Source: Mycoplana rhizolycopersici
Lineage (GTDB): Bacteria > Pseudomonadota > Alphaproteobacteria > Rhizobiales > Rhizobiaceae
NCBI RefSeq assembly: GCF_013378445.1
Contig: NZ_JABXYK010000001.1
Span: forward strand, 124,001-188,000
Direction: 5' to 3'
Length of the DNA: 64,000 nt
The position numbers and the translations under genes are program-made. The notes under the pieces were generated by a model that was given only the letters and a program-made list of their open reading frames with translations, made no database searches and had not been told where the DNA came from. Shown here in pieces: positions 51,162 to 59,249 of the stretch (positions are counted from its first letter, which is position 1; each line of letters starts with the position of its first letter).

Positions 51162-52979
51162 CAGTTCCTCGCGCAGCATTTCCAGCTCAAGCCATTCTTC
51201 TTCCATGCGGGTGACCTCTGCCCGCAACTTTTCCGTCTCCGCGGCCAGCCGGTTGAATGTCGCCGGATCCTTCGAAAAGAGCGCCGGATCGGCCATCTTT
51301 TCCTCGCGGGCGGCGATCTCGGCTTCCCTCTTCGCCATTTCCTTCGGCAGGTTCTCCAGTGCGAATTTCTGCTTGTAGGACAGCTTGCCCTTGGCCTTCT
51401 CCGCCGGCTTTTCGTTGGAAGCGATGTCGGCGACTTTAGCCTTGTCCGCCTTTTCCGCCTTGCGCCGTTCCTCGATCGCACCGCGACGCTGCGCCATCAT
51501 GTCGGTATAGCCGCCGGCGTATTCGATCCAGCGCCCGTCGGGCGCCTCCGGATTTGCCGGCGCGATCGTCGACGTTACGGTGCGGTCGAGAAAATCGCGG
51601 TCGTGGCTGACGAGGACGACGGTGCCGACAAAGCCGGCTACGATCTCCTGCAGGAGGTCCAGCGTCTCGATGTCCAGATCGTTGGTCGGCTCGTCGAGGA
51701 TCAGCAGGTTTGTCGGCCGTGACAGGATGCGGGCCAGCATCAGCCGCGCGCGCTCGCCGCCGGAGAGGTTGCGGATCGGCGTGCGGGCCTGCTCGGGCTG
51801 GAACAGGAATTCCTTCATGTAGCCCGTCACATGCCGTTGCTCGCCATTAACTATGAGGCTCTCGCCCCGCCCGTCTGTGAGGTAGTGCGCCAGCGTATCG
51901 TCGGGATTGAGGTCCTCGCGCCGCTGGTCGAGCGTCGCGATCTCCAGATTGGTGCCGAGCTTGACGCTGCCGCTGTCCGGCACGAGCTGGCCCGTCAGCA
52001 TTTTCAGAAGCGTCGTCTTGCCGGCGCCGTTGGGTCCGACAAGGCCGATGCGGTCGCCACGATGGACGCGGATGGAGAACGGTGCCACCACGGTGCGCTC
52101 GCCGTAAGCCTTCGTGACCTTCTCCGCCTCGATCACCAGCTTGCCGGACTCCTGCGCCTCGGATGCCGTCGCCTGTACCGCCCCCTGCGGGCCCTTGTGG
52201 CCCCGATAGCGCACGCGCATGTCCTGCAACTCGCCGAGACGGCGCATGTTGCGCTTGCGCCTTGCCGTCACCCCGTAGCGGAGCCAGTGCTCCTCGCGCT
52301 GGATCGCCTTGCCGAGCTTGTGCTGCTCCAATTCTTCGGCTTCCAGCACCTCGTCGCGCCACGCTTCGAAATGGGCAAAGCCGCGATCGAGGCGCCGCGA
52401 CGTTCCCCGGTCCAGCCACACCGTCGCATTGGAGACCTTCTCGAGAAAGCGGCGGTCGTGCGAGATGACGACGAGGGCGGAGCGGCTGCGGATCAGCTCG
52501 TCTTCCAGCCACTCGATCGTCGGCAGGTCGAGATGGTTGGTCGGCTCGTCGAGCAGAAGGATGTCCGGTTCCGGCGCCAGCACCCGGGCAAGCGCTGCCC
52601 GGCGCGCCTCGCCTCCCGACAGCGTGTTTGGATCCTCCGCACCCGTCAGGCCGAGATGCGACAGCAGGTAGGTGACGCGATAGGGATCGTCGCCCGGTCC
52701 CAGCCCGGCTTCGGCATAGGCTGCAACGGTGGAAAATCCGTCGAAATCCGGGGCCTGCTCGAGATAGCGCACGGTGGCGGAGGGGTGGCGGAAGACCTCC
52801 CCGGACTGCGCCTCTGCGAGGCTTGCGGCGATCTTGAGCAGCGTCGACTTGCCGGAGCCATTCCGGCCGACGAGGCAGATACGGTCGCCCGGCTCCACCT
52901 GCAGGCTGGCGCCGTTCAGAAGCGGCGTCCCGCCGAAGCTGAGCGTGATGTCGTCGAGTTTGAGGATGGGCGGTGCCAA
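51153..52979 (-). CDS. ABC-F family ATPase (Uup-like)
   Basis: A 608-residue protein with two ATPase domains in tandem and no membrane segment. First Walker A GRNGSGKS at 38-45 with LSGGEARR and DEPTNHLDL; second GPNGAGKT with LSGGERAR and DEPTNDLDI; the interdomain linker is long and charged, and a C-terminal Lys/Glu-rich coiled coil (about 500-608) is typical of Uup. ABC-F proteins act on ribosomes or, for Uup, on branched DNA and replication. The start is a rare TTG at 52979, with AGGAG eight bases upstream, 3 bases past the thiamine pyrophosphokinase stop, so the two are translationally coupled. Confidence 0.92.
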   Translation of the reverse strand: MAPPILKLDDITLSFGGTPLLNGASLQVEPGDRICLVGRNGSGKSTLLKIAASLAEAQSGEVFRHPSATVRYLEQAPDFDGFSTVAAYAEAGLGPGDDPYRVTYLLSHLGLTGAEDPNTLSGGEARRAALARVLAPEPDILLLDEPTNHLDLPTIEWLEDELIRSRSALVVISHDRRFLEKVSNATVWLDRGTSRRLDRGFAHFEAWRDEVLEAEELEQHKLGKAIQREEHWLRYGVTARRKRNMRRLGELQDMRVRYRGHKGPQGAVQATASEAQESGKLVIEAEKVTKAYGERTVVAPFSIRVHRGDRIGLVGPNGAGKTTLLKMLTGQLVPDSGSVKLGTNLEIATLDQRREDLNPDDTLAHYLTDGRGESLIVNGEQRHVTGYMKEFLFQPEQARTPIRNLSGGERARLMLARILSRPTNLLILDEPTNDLDIETLDLLQEIVAGFVGTVVLVSHDRDFLDRTVTSTIAPANPEAPDGRWIEYAGGYTDMMAQRRGAIEERRKAEKADKAKVADIASNEKPAEKAKGKLSYKQKFALENLPKEMAKREAEIAAREEKMADPALFSKDPATFNRLAAETEKLRAEVTRMEEEWLELEMLREELEG

Positions 52980-52982
52980 GCG

Positions 52983-53645
52983 TCAGGCTCCTGAAAAATC
53001 GTGCGGCCGGGCGAGAAGGATCGCCCGGCCGGAATCGAGGGTGATCGTGACGCGGCCAAGCGCCACGTTGGAGACGGTGCGCGACGAGCCGAACGCCAGG
53101 TCGAAGCCGTGCAGCGGATAGCGAACGTTTTCGATGGAGAGGCCGGCGAGCGCCGTCAGGCCGAGGACGGAGAAGAGGCTTTCTGCCGGCAGGTCGACCG
53201 CAGTCCGCCCGGTCGCAAGCGGCCAGGCTTCCTCCATGCCGGAGGTGAGCATGACGTCTACGCCCGCCTCCCTGAGGGCGGCGGCATGCAGAAGATGCAT
53301 CAGAGCGTGGTCGCTGCGCTCTCCGCCCAGCGCGCCGGCCAGGATCAGCCGCGTCGCCCCCCGCTCCAGCGCGGCGCCGACGGCGATCTCGCCGTCCGTC
53401 GCGTTCTTGGCGACGGGATAGGGTTCGCGGGGCACATGCGCCCAGGCCTGCAGCTCTTCGGCGGACGAGGAATCGAAGTCGCCGACCCAGATTTCCGGAG
53501 TGACGCCGAGCGCAGCGGCATGGCGAATTCCGCCGTCGGCGGCGATGAAGCGCGCACCGTGCACCATCGCCCTGAACCGCGGGGTCGGTTCGAGCGTTCC
53601 CCCGAGGAGAACGACAAAAAGCTGGTCAGTGGCGGCAATCGTCAT
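52983..53645 (-). CDS. thiN: Thiamine diphosphokinase
   Basis: A 220-residue thiamine pyrophosphokinase making TPP from thiamine and ATP. AADGG (36-40), GDFDSS (55-60) and KNATDGE (80-86) are the substrate and Mg-binding motifs. The ATG at 53645 matches the family length. It is divergent from the thiamine importer genes thiBPQ, a coherent salvage locus, and precedes the ABC-F gene by three bases. Confidence 0.93.
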   Translation of the reverse strand: MTIAATDQLFVVLLGGTLEPTPRFRAMVHGARFIAADGGIRHAAALGVTPEIWVGDFDSSSAEELQAWAHVPREPYPVAKNATDGEIAVGAALERGATRLILAGALGGERSDHALMHLLHAAALREAGVDVMLTSGMEEAWPLATGRTAVDLPAESLFSVLGLTALAGLSIENVRYPLHGFDLAFGSSRTVSNVALGRVTITLDSGRAILLARPHDFSGA

Positions 53646-53746
53646 GGGCACACCGTCTAGCGCATGTCGCCCGCGAATGGAAACGCCTTTCCGACCTGCC
53701 AAGCCGCTTGCAAGCGCTGCCCGCTGGGACTAATGCTTGCTCTCGC

Positions 53747-53840
53747 TCTAACGGGGTGCCTTCGTTCATAAAACGAAAGGCTGAGAGGCATCTGCCAACC
53801 CGCGGAACCTGATCCGGTTTGTACCGGCGGAGGGATTAGA
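53747..53840 (+). ncRNA. TPP riboswitch (THI element)
   Basis: All conserved THI-box elements are present: P1 TCTAA (53747-53751) pairing with TTAGA (53836-53840), ACGGGGTGCC, a variable P3 hairpin (TTCGTT...AACGAA), GGCTGAGA, CCCGCGGAACCTGATC, GGTT-GTACC and CGGAGGGA. It lies 50 bases before thiB and should reduce thiBPQ expression when TPP is plentiful. Confidence 0.95.
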
Positions 53841-53851
53841 CGGCTCACTCA

Positions 53852-53888
53852 GCGCCTATTCCCGTTCATATGGATTTGAAGGAGGCGC
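53852..53888 (+). promoter_or_regulatory. Putative Shine-Dalgarno sequestering hairpin of thiB
   Basis: GCGCCT (53852-53857) can pair with AGGCGC (53883-53888), which contains part of the thiB ribosome site GGAGG. With no T tract downstream of the aptamer, this suggests control of translation start rather than transcription termination. Confidence 0.5.
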
Positions 53889-53890
53889 CG

Positions 53891-54901
53891 ATGCGCAGGA
53901 CCACACTCACCGCCCTTATGCTTTTCGCAGCGACTTCCGCAGCCCTGCCGGCGCTTGCAGCCGAAAAGACGCTGTCGATCTACACCTATGAAAGCTTCGT
54001 CACCGAATGGGGGCCGGGGGCGAAAGTTGCCGCCGAATTCGAGAAGACCTGCGACTGCAAGATCGAATGGGTGGGCGTTGCCGACGGCGTCGAGCTGCTG
54101 ACCCGTCTCAAGCTGGAAGGCGAAGGCACCAAGGCCGATATCGTGCTCGGCCTCGATACCAATCTCGTGGCCGAAGCCAAGGCGACCGGCCTCTTTACGC
54201 CCCATCAGCTTTCGCCAGAGGGCCTGACTGTCCCTGGAAACTTTGCCGACGACACCTTCCTTCCCTACGACTATGGCCATTTCGCCGTGGTCTACGATAC
54301 CGGGACCCTGAAGAACCCGCCAAAGAGCCTGAAGGAACTGGTAGAGGGCGATCCGAACGAGAAGATCGTCATCGAGGATCCGCGCACTTCGACGCCCGGC
54401 CTCGGCCTGCTTCTGTGGGTGAAGTCCGTCTACGGCGACCAGGCGGCCGACGCCTGGGCGAAACTGAAGGATCGCGTGCTGACGGTCACGCCCGGCTGGT
54501 CGGAAGCCTACGGCCTCTTCACCAAGGGCGAGGCGCCGATGGTGCTGTCGTATACCACATCGCCCGCCTACCACATGGTCGCCGAAGACACCGAACGCTA
54601 TCAGGCCGCTGCCTTCTCGGAAGGTCATTACGTGCAGATCGAGGTCGCCGGCATGACGAAGACGTCGCACGATCCGGAACTGGCGCGCAAGTTCCTCGCC
54701 TTCATGACCGGCCCCGACTTCCAGTCCATCATCCCCGAAACCAACTGGATGATGCCGGTGGCGGCCACCAAGGAGCCGCTTCCCGCGGCTTTCGACAAGC
54801 TCGTGAAGCCTGAACATACCTTCCTCTACTCCGCCGACGAGGTCGCGGCCAATCGCAAGGCCTGGATCGACGAGTGGCTGGCGGCGATGAGCGCGAAGTA
54901 A
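53891..54901 (+). CDS. thiB: Thiamine-binding periplasmic protein
   Basis: A 336-residue substrate-binding protein of the thiamine/TPP importer. The signal peptide ([20 protein letters not shown], then LAAE) is cleaved near residue 24. The mature start [18 protein letters not shown] is characteristic of ThiB/TbpA. The ATG at 53891 with GAAGGAGG is preferred over an ATG seven codons upstream. It is preceded by a TPP riboswitch and followed by thiPQ. Confidence 0.96.
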   Translation: MRRTTLTALMLFAATSAALPALAAEKTLSIYTYESFVTEWGPGAKVAAEFEKTCDCKIEWVGVADGVELLTRLKLEGEGTKADIVLGLDTNLVAEAKATGLFTPHQLSPEGLTVPGNFADDTFLPYDYGHFAVVYDTGTLKNPPKSLKELVEGDPNEKIVIEDPRTSTPGLGLLLWVKSVYGDQAADAWAKLKDRVLTVTPGWSEAYGLFTKGEAPMVLSYTTSPAYHMVAEDTERYQAAAFSEGHYVQIEVAGMTKTSHDPELARKFLAFMTGPDFQSIIPETNWMMPVAATKEPLPAAFDKLVKPEHTFLYSADEVAANRKAWIDEWLAAMSAK

Positions 54902-54957
54902 GGATCGCACGCCGGCGGCCGGGGCAGGGAAACGGCCGCCGCATTTCGGGGCACGGC

Positions 54958-56571
54958 ATGTATACGACCAGCGAGCGCAGGGCGATCACGGGGGCGGGCG
55001 GGTTCACGCTCGCCTTCATCGTGCTGTTCGCCGGACTCGCAACCGGCGTGCTTCTGCTCCATGCACAGGACGGGGCGGGCGGCACGCTGTTCGATGCCTA
55101 TCTCTTCCGCATCACGCGCTTCACGCTCCTGCAGGCGGGGGTTTCGACGCTGCTGTCGGTGGTGCTCGCCATTCCGGTGGCACGCGCCCTGGCGCGCCGC
55201 CGCGCATTCACAGGCAGAAGCTGGATCATCCGGCTCTCCGCCCTTCCCCTGGGCCTGCCCGCGCTCGTCGCAGCCCTCGGCATCGTCGAGGTGTGGGGTC
55301 GGCGCGGGGTCATCAACGAGCTTCTGGCTGCGATGGGGCTCGCAAATCCCGTCAGCGTCTATGGCCTCGCCGGCATTCTCATCGCCCATGTCTTCTTCAA
55401 CCTGCCGCTGGCGGTGCGCCTGCTGCTCGCTGGCCTTGAGCGCATTCCGGCCGAGTACTGGCTGACCTCCGCCAATCTGGGCATGCGTTCGGGCGCCGTA
55501 TTCCGCCTGATCGAGTGGCCGGTCATCCGTGGGTTGCTGCCGGGCGTGGCAGGCCTCGTCTTCATGCTCTGCGCCACGAGCTTCACGATCGTGCTCACCC
55601 TCGGCGGCGGACCGGCCGCCACCACGATCGAGGTCGCGATCTACCAGGCGCTTCGTTTCGACTTCGACCCGCCGCGCGCCGTGATCCTCTCCGCCTTGCA
55701 GATCCTGTTGACGGGCACGCTCCTGCTTGTGCTGCGCCTGCTCGGCACGCCGGCGGAAGAGGCGCCGACAACCGGCCGCACCATCCGCCGCTTCGATGGA
55801 GCACGCGAACGGCTGACGGATGCGCTTGTCATCGGCGCCTTCGTTGCCTTTACCGCAGCACCGCTCCTTGCCGTCGTCGCATCCGGCCTTGCCGCCGACC
55901 TGCCGCGGCTGGCTGTTGATCCGCTGCTGCACCGGGCACTGATCACGAGCCTTTTGATCTCGCTCGCCTCCGCTACGCTCTGCCTCGTCATCGCCATTCC
56001 GACCGTGGCCATCGGCCCCGCCTCGGAAAACCGTCCGGAAACACCGCTCCGCCTCCTCGCCGGCGGCCTGCACGCGGCGAGTTCGCTCATCCTACTGGTA
56101 CCGCCGGTCGTTGTGGCAACCGGATGGTTCCTGATGCTGCGCGGTCTTGGCGGCACGGCGCGATTTGCGCCCTTCGTCATCGTTGTCATCAATGCACTGA
56201 TGGCGCTACCCTTCGTCGTTCGCGTGCTTGCCCCGGCCTATCGCACCCATGTCGCCCGCACGGGACGCCTGTCGGTGAGCCTCGGCGTCACCGCCTGGCA
56301 CCGTATCCGCTGGATCGACCTGCCCGCATTGCGGCGTCCGCTGATGACGGCCTTCGCCTTCGCCATGGCGCTCTCGCTCGGCGACCTCAGCGCCGTCGCG
56401 ATCTTCGGCGCCGACGGCATCGTCACGCTGCCGTGGCTGCTTTTCAGCCGCATGGGCAGCTATCGCACGGCGGATGCTGCCGGTGTCGCGCTGCTTCTCG
56501 GCATCGTCTGCCTGCTGCTCACCCTTCCCTCCACTGCGTCCGAAAAGACCACGAGTAAACACGATGCCTGA
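54958..56571 (+). CDS. thiP: Thiamine ABC transporter permease
   Basis: A 537-residue protein with two fused permease halves, each with an EAA-type loop (first RIPAEYWLTSANLGMRSG, second VARTGRLSVSLGVTAW), the ThiP architecture. About twelve hydrophobic segments are visible. The ATG at 54958 is 56 bases past thiB; an in-frame longer version has no ribosome site. Its end overlaps thiQ by eight bases. Confidence 0.95.
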   Translation: MYTTSERRAITGAGGFTLAFIVLFAGLATGVLLLHAQDGAGGTLFDAYLFRITRFTLLQAGVSTLLSVVLAIPVARALARRRAFTGRSWIIRLSALPLGLPALVAALGIVEVWGRRGVINELLAAMGLANPVSVYGLAGILIAHVFFNLPLAVRLLLAGLERIPAEYWLTSANLGMRSGAVFRLIEWPVIRGLLPGVAGLVFMLCATSFTIVLTLGGGPAATTIEVAIYQALRFDFDPPRAVILSALQILLTGTLLLVLRLLGTPAEEAPTTGRTIRRFDGARERLTDALVIGAFVAFTAAPLLAVVASGLAADLPRLAVDPLLHRALITSLLISLASATLCLVIAIPTVAIGPASENRPETPLRLLAGGLHAASSLILLVPPVVVATGWFLMLRGLGGTARFAPFVIVVINALMALPFVVRVLAPAYRTHVARTGRLSVSLGVTAWHRIRWIDLPALRRPLMTAFAFAMALSLGDLSAVAIFGADGIVTLPWLLFSRMGSYRTADAAGVALLLGIVCLLLTLPSTASEKTTSKHDA

Positions 56572-57304
56572 GCCGTCGAGCCCTAAGCCCGATATCCACG
56601 CCATCCGCCTTGCGGCGGCGACAGTATCGTTCAAGGACAAGAACCTCGTCTTCGATTGCACGATCCCGCAAGGCGCGTCTGTCGCGGTCACCGGTCCTTC
56701 GGGGGCGGGCAAGTCGACCCTGTTCAACGTGATCGCAGGCTTCCAGCCGATCCGGTCCGGCAGCGTCGAGATCTTCGGCAAGGACATGGCCGGTCGCGAC
56801 CCGGCGGAGCGCCCCGTTTCCATCGTCTTTCAGGAGAACAATCTCTTTGCGCATCTGACGGTCGAACAGAACGTGGGACTCGGCATCGATCCGTCGCTGC
56901 GTCTGGACGCTGATGGCCGAGGGCGCGTGGACGATGCCTTGTCCCGCGCCGGCCTTGGCGGGTTCGGGCAGCGCAAGCCCGCGCAGCTTTCCGGCGGGGA
57001 GCGGCAAAGGGTCGCGCTGGCGCGCGCGATCGTGCGCCGCCGGCCGATCCTGCTTCTCGACGAGCCCTTCGCCGCCCTCGATCCGGCCATGCGCGCCGAC
57101 ATGGCTGCACTGCTTGCACAATTACGCGAAGAGACGAACAGCACGCTGCTTTTCATCACCCATCAACTCGAGGACGTGCAGCGCCTTGCCGACCGGGCGA
57201 TGTTCATCGACCGGGGATTGATTGCCTTTGCCGCCCCGCTCGAAACCTTCCTCGAACATCGCCGGTTGCCGGCGCTCAACGACTTCCTCGGCATTGATAG
57301 ATAA
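56564..57304 (+). CDS. thiQ: Thiamine ABC transporter ATP-binding protein
   Basis: A 246-residue ATPase of the thiamine importer. Walker A GPSGAGKS at 44-51, Q-loop FQENNLFAHLTV, signature LSGGERQR, Walker B LLLDEPFAALD and switch His in ITHQLEDV are complete. ATG at 56564, overlapping the thiP stop by eight bases, so translation is coupled. Confidence 0.96.
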   Translation: MPEPSSPKPDIHAIRLAAATVSFKDKNLVFDCTIPQGASVAVTGPSGAGKSTLFNVIAGFQPIRSGSVEIFGKDMAGRDPAERPVSIVFQENNLFAHLTVEQNVGLGIDPSLRLDADGRGRVDDALSRAGLGGFGQRKPAQLSGGERQRVALARAIVRRRPILLLDEPFAALDPAMRADMAALLAQLREETNSTLLFITHQLEDVQRLADRAMFIDRGLIAFAAPLETFLEHRRLPALNDFLGIDR

Positions 57305-57560
57305 TGGTTTTCGACGCAGTTGCCTTATTTTGGACGCCCCGCTGTGTCACCGCAGCCACATCGGAAGTCGATTCTGGAATCGGGAGTTGTCGGCAAGGGG
57401 CGTGGCGTCTATCTCTCGACTAAGGGTCCAGACAGGACCGATCGGGCCAGCGCTCGATATATCGGACAGCCGTAAATCATTCCGAACAGACGAGGTCTTC
57501 GACGTCGAATCGGTTACGGTCCGAATGTCGAAGCGCTGACTGCTTCCTGGACCAAGGATA
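57305..57560. other. Intergenic stretch after thiQ
   Basis: 256 bases without a supported gene. No strong terminator hairpin with a T tract is visible. It must hold the promoter of the downstream peptidase gene. Confidence 0.5.
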
Positions 57561-59093
57561 GTGCTGCGAAAGGGCATGGGGCGAATGCTGGACGAGCTTC
57601 GGCACGCAGGGCTGGTGAGGAAACGCAGGTCGGCGGGCACGCGCGCCGGGCTGGTGCTTTTGCTCGCCGGTCTTCTGACGGCCTGCCAGTCTGCGCTGGA
57701 ACAGACCTATGAGCCGACGGTGGCGCCGTCGTCCAACCCGCAGATCGTCGACGAGGTCCAGAAGAACGATCCCCGCGCAGCCATGGGCGCGCGCGAACAT
57801 CCGCGTATCGTCGCAAGCTATGGCGGCGAGTACAAGGATGCCAAGACCGAGCGCCTCGTTGCGCGCATCGCCGGCGCGCTGACGGCCGTGTCGGAGAACC
57901 CGAACCAGTCCTATCGCATCACGATCCTGAACTCGCCGGCGATCAACGCCTTCGCACTGCCCGGCGGCTATCTCTACGTCACGCGTGGGCTGCTGGCGCT
58001 CGCGAACGACGCCTCGGAGGTGGCCGCTGTCCTGTCGCACGAGATGGCGCACGTCACTGCCAATCACGGCATAGAGCGGCAGAAGAAGGAGGAGGCCGAA
58101 GTCATCGCCAGCCGCGTGGTGGCCGAGGTTCTCTCCAGCAACATTGCCGGCAAGCAGGCGCTCGCCCGCGGCAAGCTGCGGCTCGCCGCGTTCTCGCGCA
58201 ACCAGGAGCTCCAGGCCGACGTCATCGGGGTGCGCATGCTCGGCGAAGCCGGCTACGACCCCTATGCCGCCGCGCGCTTCCTCGACAGCATGGCGGCCTA
58301 CGGACAGTTTACAGCCGTTGATCCGGAATCGGACCAGAGCCTCGACTTCCTTTCCAGCCACCCCAACGCCCCCCAGCGCGTCGAGCTGGCGCGGCGCCAC
58401 GCGCGTGCCTTCGGCGCGGAGGGGACCGTGGGCGACCGCGGCCGGGACTACTACCTCGCCGGCATCGACGGCCTGCTCTACGGCGACAGCCCGCAGGAGG
58501 GGTATGTCCGCGGCCAGACCTTCCTGCACGGCAAGCTCGGCATCCGCTTCGACGTGCCCCAGGGCTTCCAGATCGACAACAAGGCGGATGCGGTGCTTGC
58601 GACCGGTCCCGGCGACATTGCCATCCGCTTCGACGGCGTCGCCGACAACCAGCGCCAGAGCCTGGTGAACTATATCTCCAGCGGCTGGGTCACGGGCCTG
58701 AAGCCGGACACGATCCGGCCGATCTCGGTCAACGGACTGGAGGCCGCAACTGCGCGCGCGGCAGCGGATCGCTGGGAATTCGATGTCACCGTCATCCGCA
58801 TCGGCGACCAGATCTACCGCTTCCTGACGGCGGTCCCGCAGGGCTCGCCAGCGCTGGAGCCGACGGCTAACGTGCTGCGCAGTTCGTTCCGCCAGTTGAC
58901 GGCGCAGGAGGTGGCCTCGCTGAAGCCGCTGCGCGTGCGCATCGTCACCGCGCGCCCGGGCGACACCGTTGCGTCCCTAGCCGCCCGGATGATGGGAACG
59001 GATCGCAAGCTCGATCTTTTCCGCCTCATCAACGCGCTGACGCCGACGAGCACGATCAAGCCCGGCGAAAAGGTGAAGATCATTACCGAGTAG
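57561..59093 (+). CDS. M48-family zinc metallopeptidase lipoprotein with LysM-like C-terminus
   Basis: A protein of up to 510 residues. A lipobox LLTAC puts the lipidated Cys at 42 (counted from the GTG at 57561; later starts at 57576 or 57585 shorten the signal and look equally plausible). The BepA/LoiP-type peptidase has HEMAH (160-164) and the third zinc ligand E216 in ELQAD. A second domain follows, and the last 55 residues (VRIVTARPGDTVASLAARM to IKPGEKVKII) resemble a LysM-like peptidoglycan-binding unit. It probably degrades misfolded envelope proteins in the periplasm. Confidence 0.9.
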   Translation: MLRKGMGRMLDELRHAGLVRKRRSAGTRAGLVLLLAGLLTACQSALEQTYEPTVAPSSNPQIVDEVQKNDPRAAMGAREHPRIVASYGGEYKDAKTERLVARIAGALTAVSENPNQSYRITILNSPAINAFALPGGYLYVTRGLLALANDASEVAAVLSHEMAHVTANHGIERQKKEEAEVIASRVVAEVLSSNIAGKQALARGKLRLAAFSRNQELQADVIGVRMLGEAGYDPYAAARFLDSMAAYGQFTAVDPESDQSLDFLSSHPNAPQRVELARRHARAFGAEGTVGDRGRDYYLAGIDGLLYGDSPQEGYVRGQTFLHGKLGIRFDVPQGFQIDNKADAVLATGPGDIAIRFDGVADNQRQSLVNYISSGWVTGLKPDTIRPISVNGLEAATARAAADRWEFDVTVIRIGDQIYRFLTAVPQGSPALEPTANVLRSSFRQLTAQEVASLKPLRVRIVTARPGDTVASLAARMMGTDRKLDLFRLINALTPTSTIKPGEKVKIITE

Positions 59094-59249
59094 CCATGCG
59101 CGCCTGTGCGCGAACCAATCTGCATTGCAAGATTACTTCAATTATACCATCTTCCGGCTTACCCCGCGTAAATGCTAGTTAAATACTCCCGCTCGCAAGG
59201 AGCGGCGGGCAGAGTGACTTCCTGGAAGTTAATCGAAGGCGCTGGTTGC

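Noticed and set aside
53708-53736. TTGCAA and TAATGC with 17-base spacing as a thiB promoter
   Set aside because: The -10 matches the consensus at only two positions; too weak to report as a feature.
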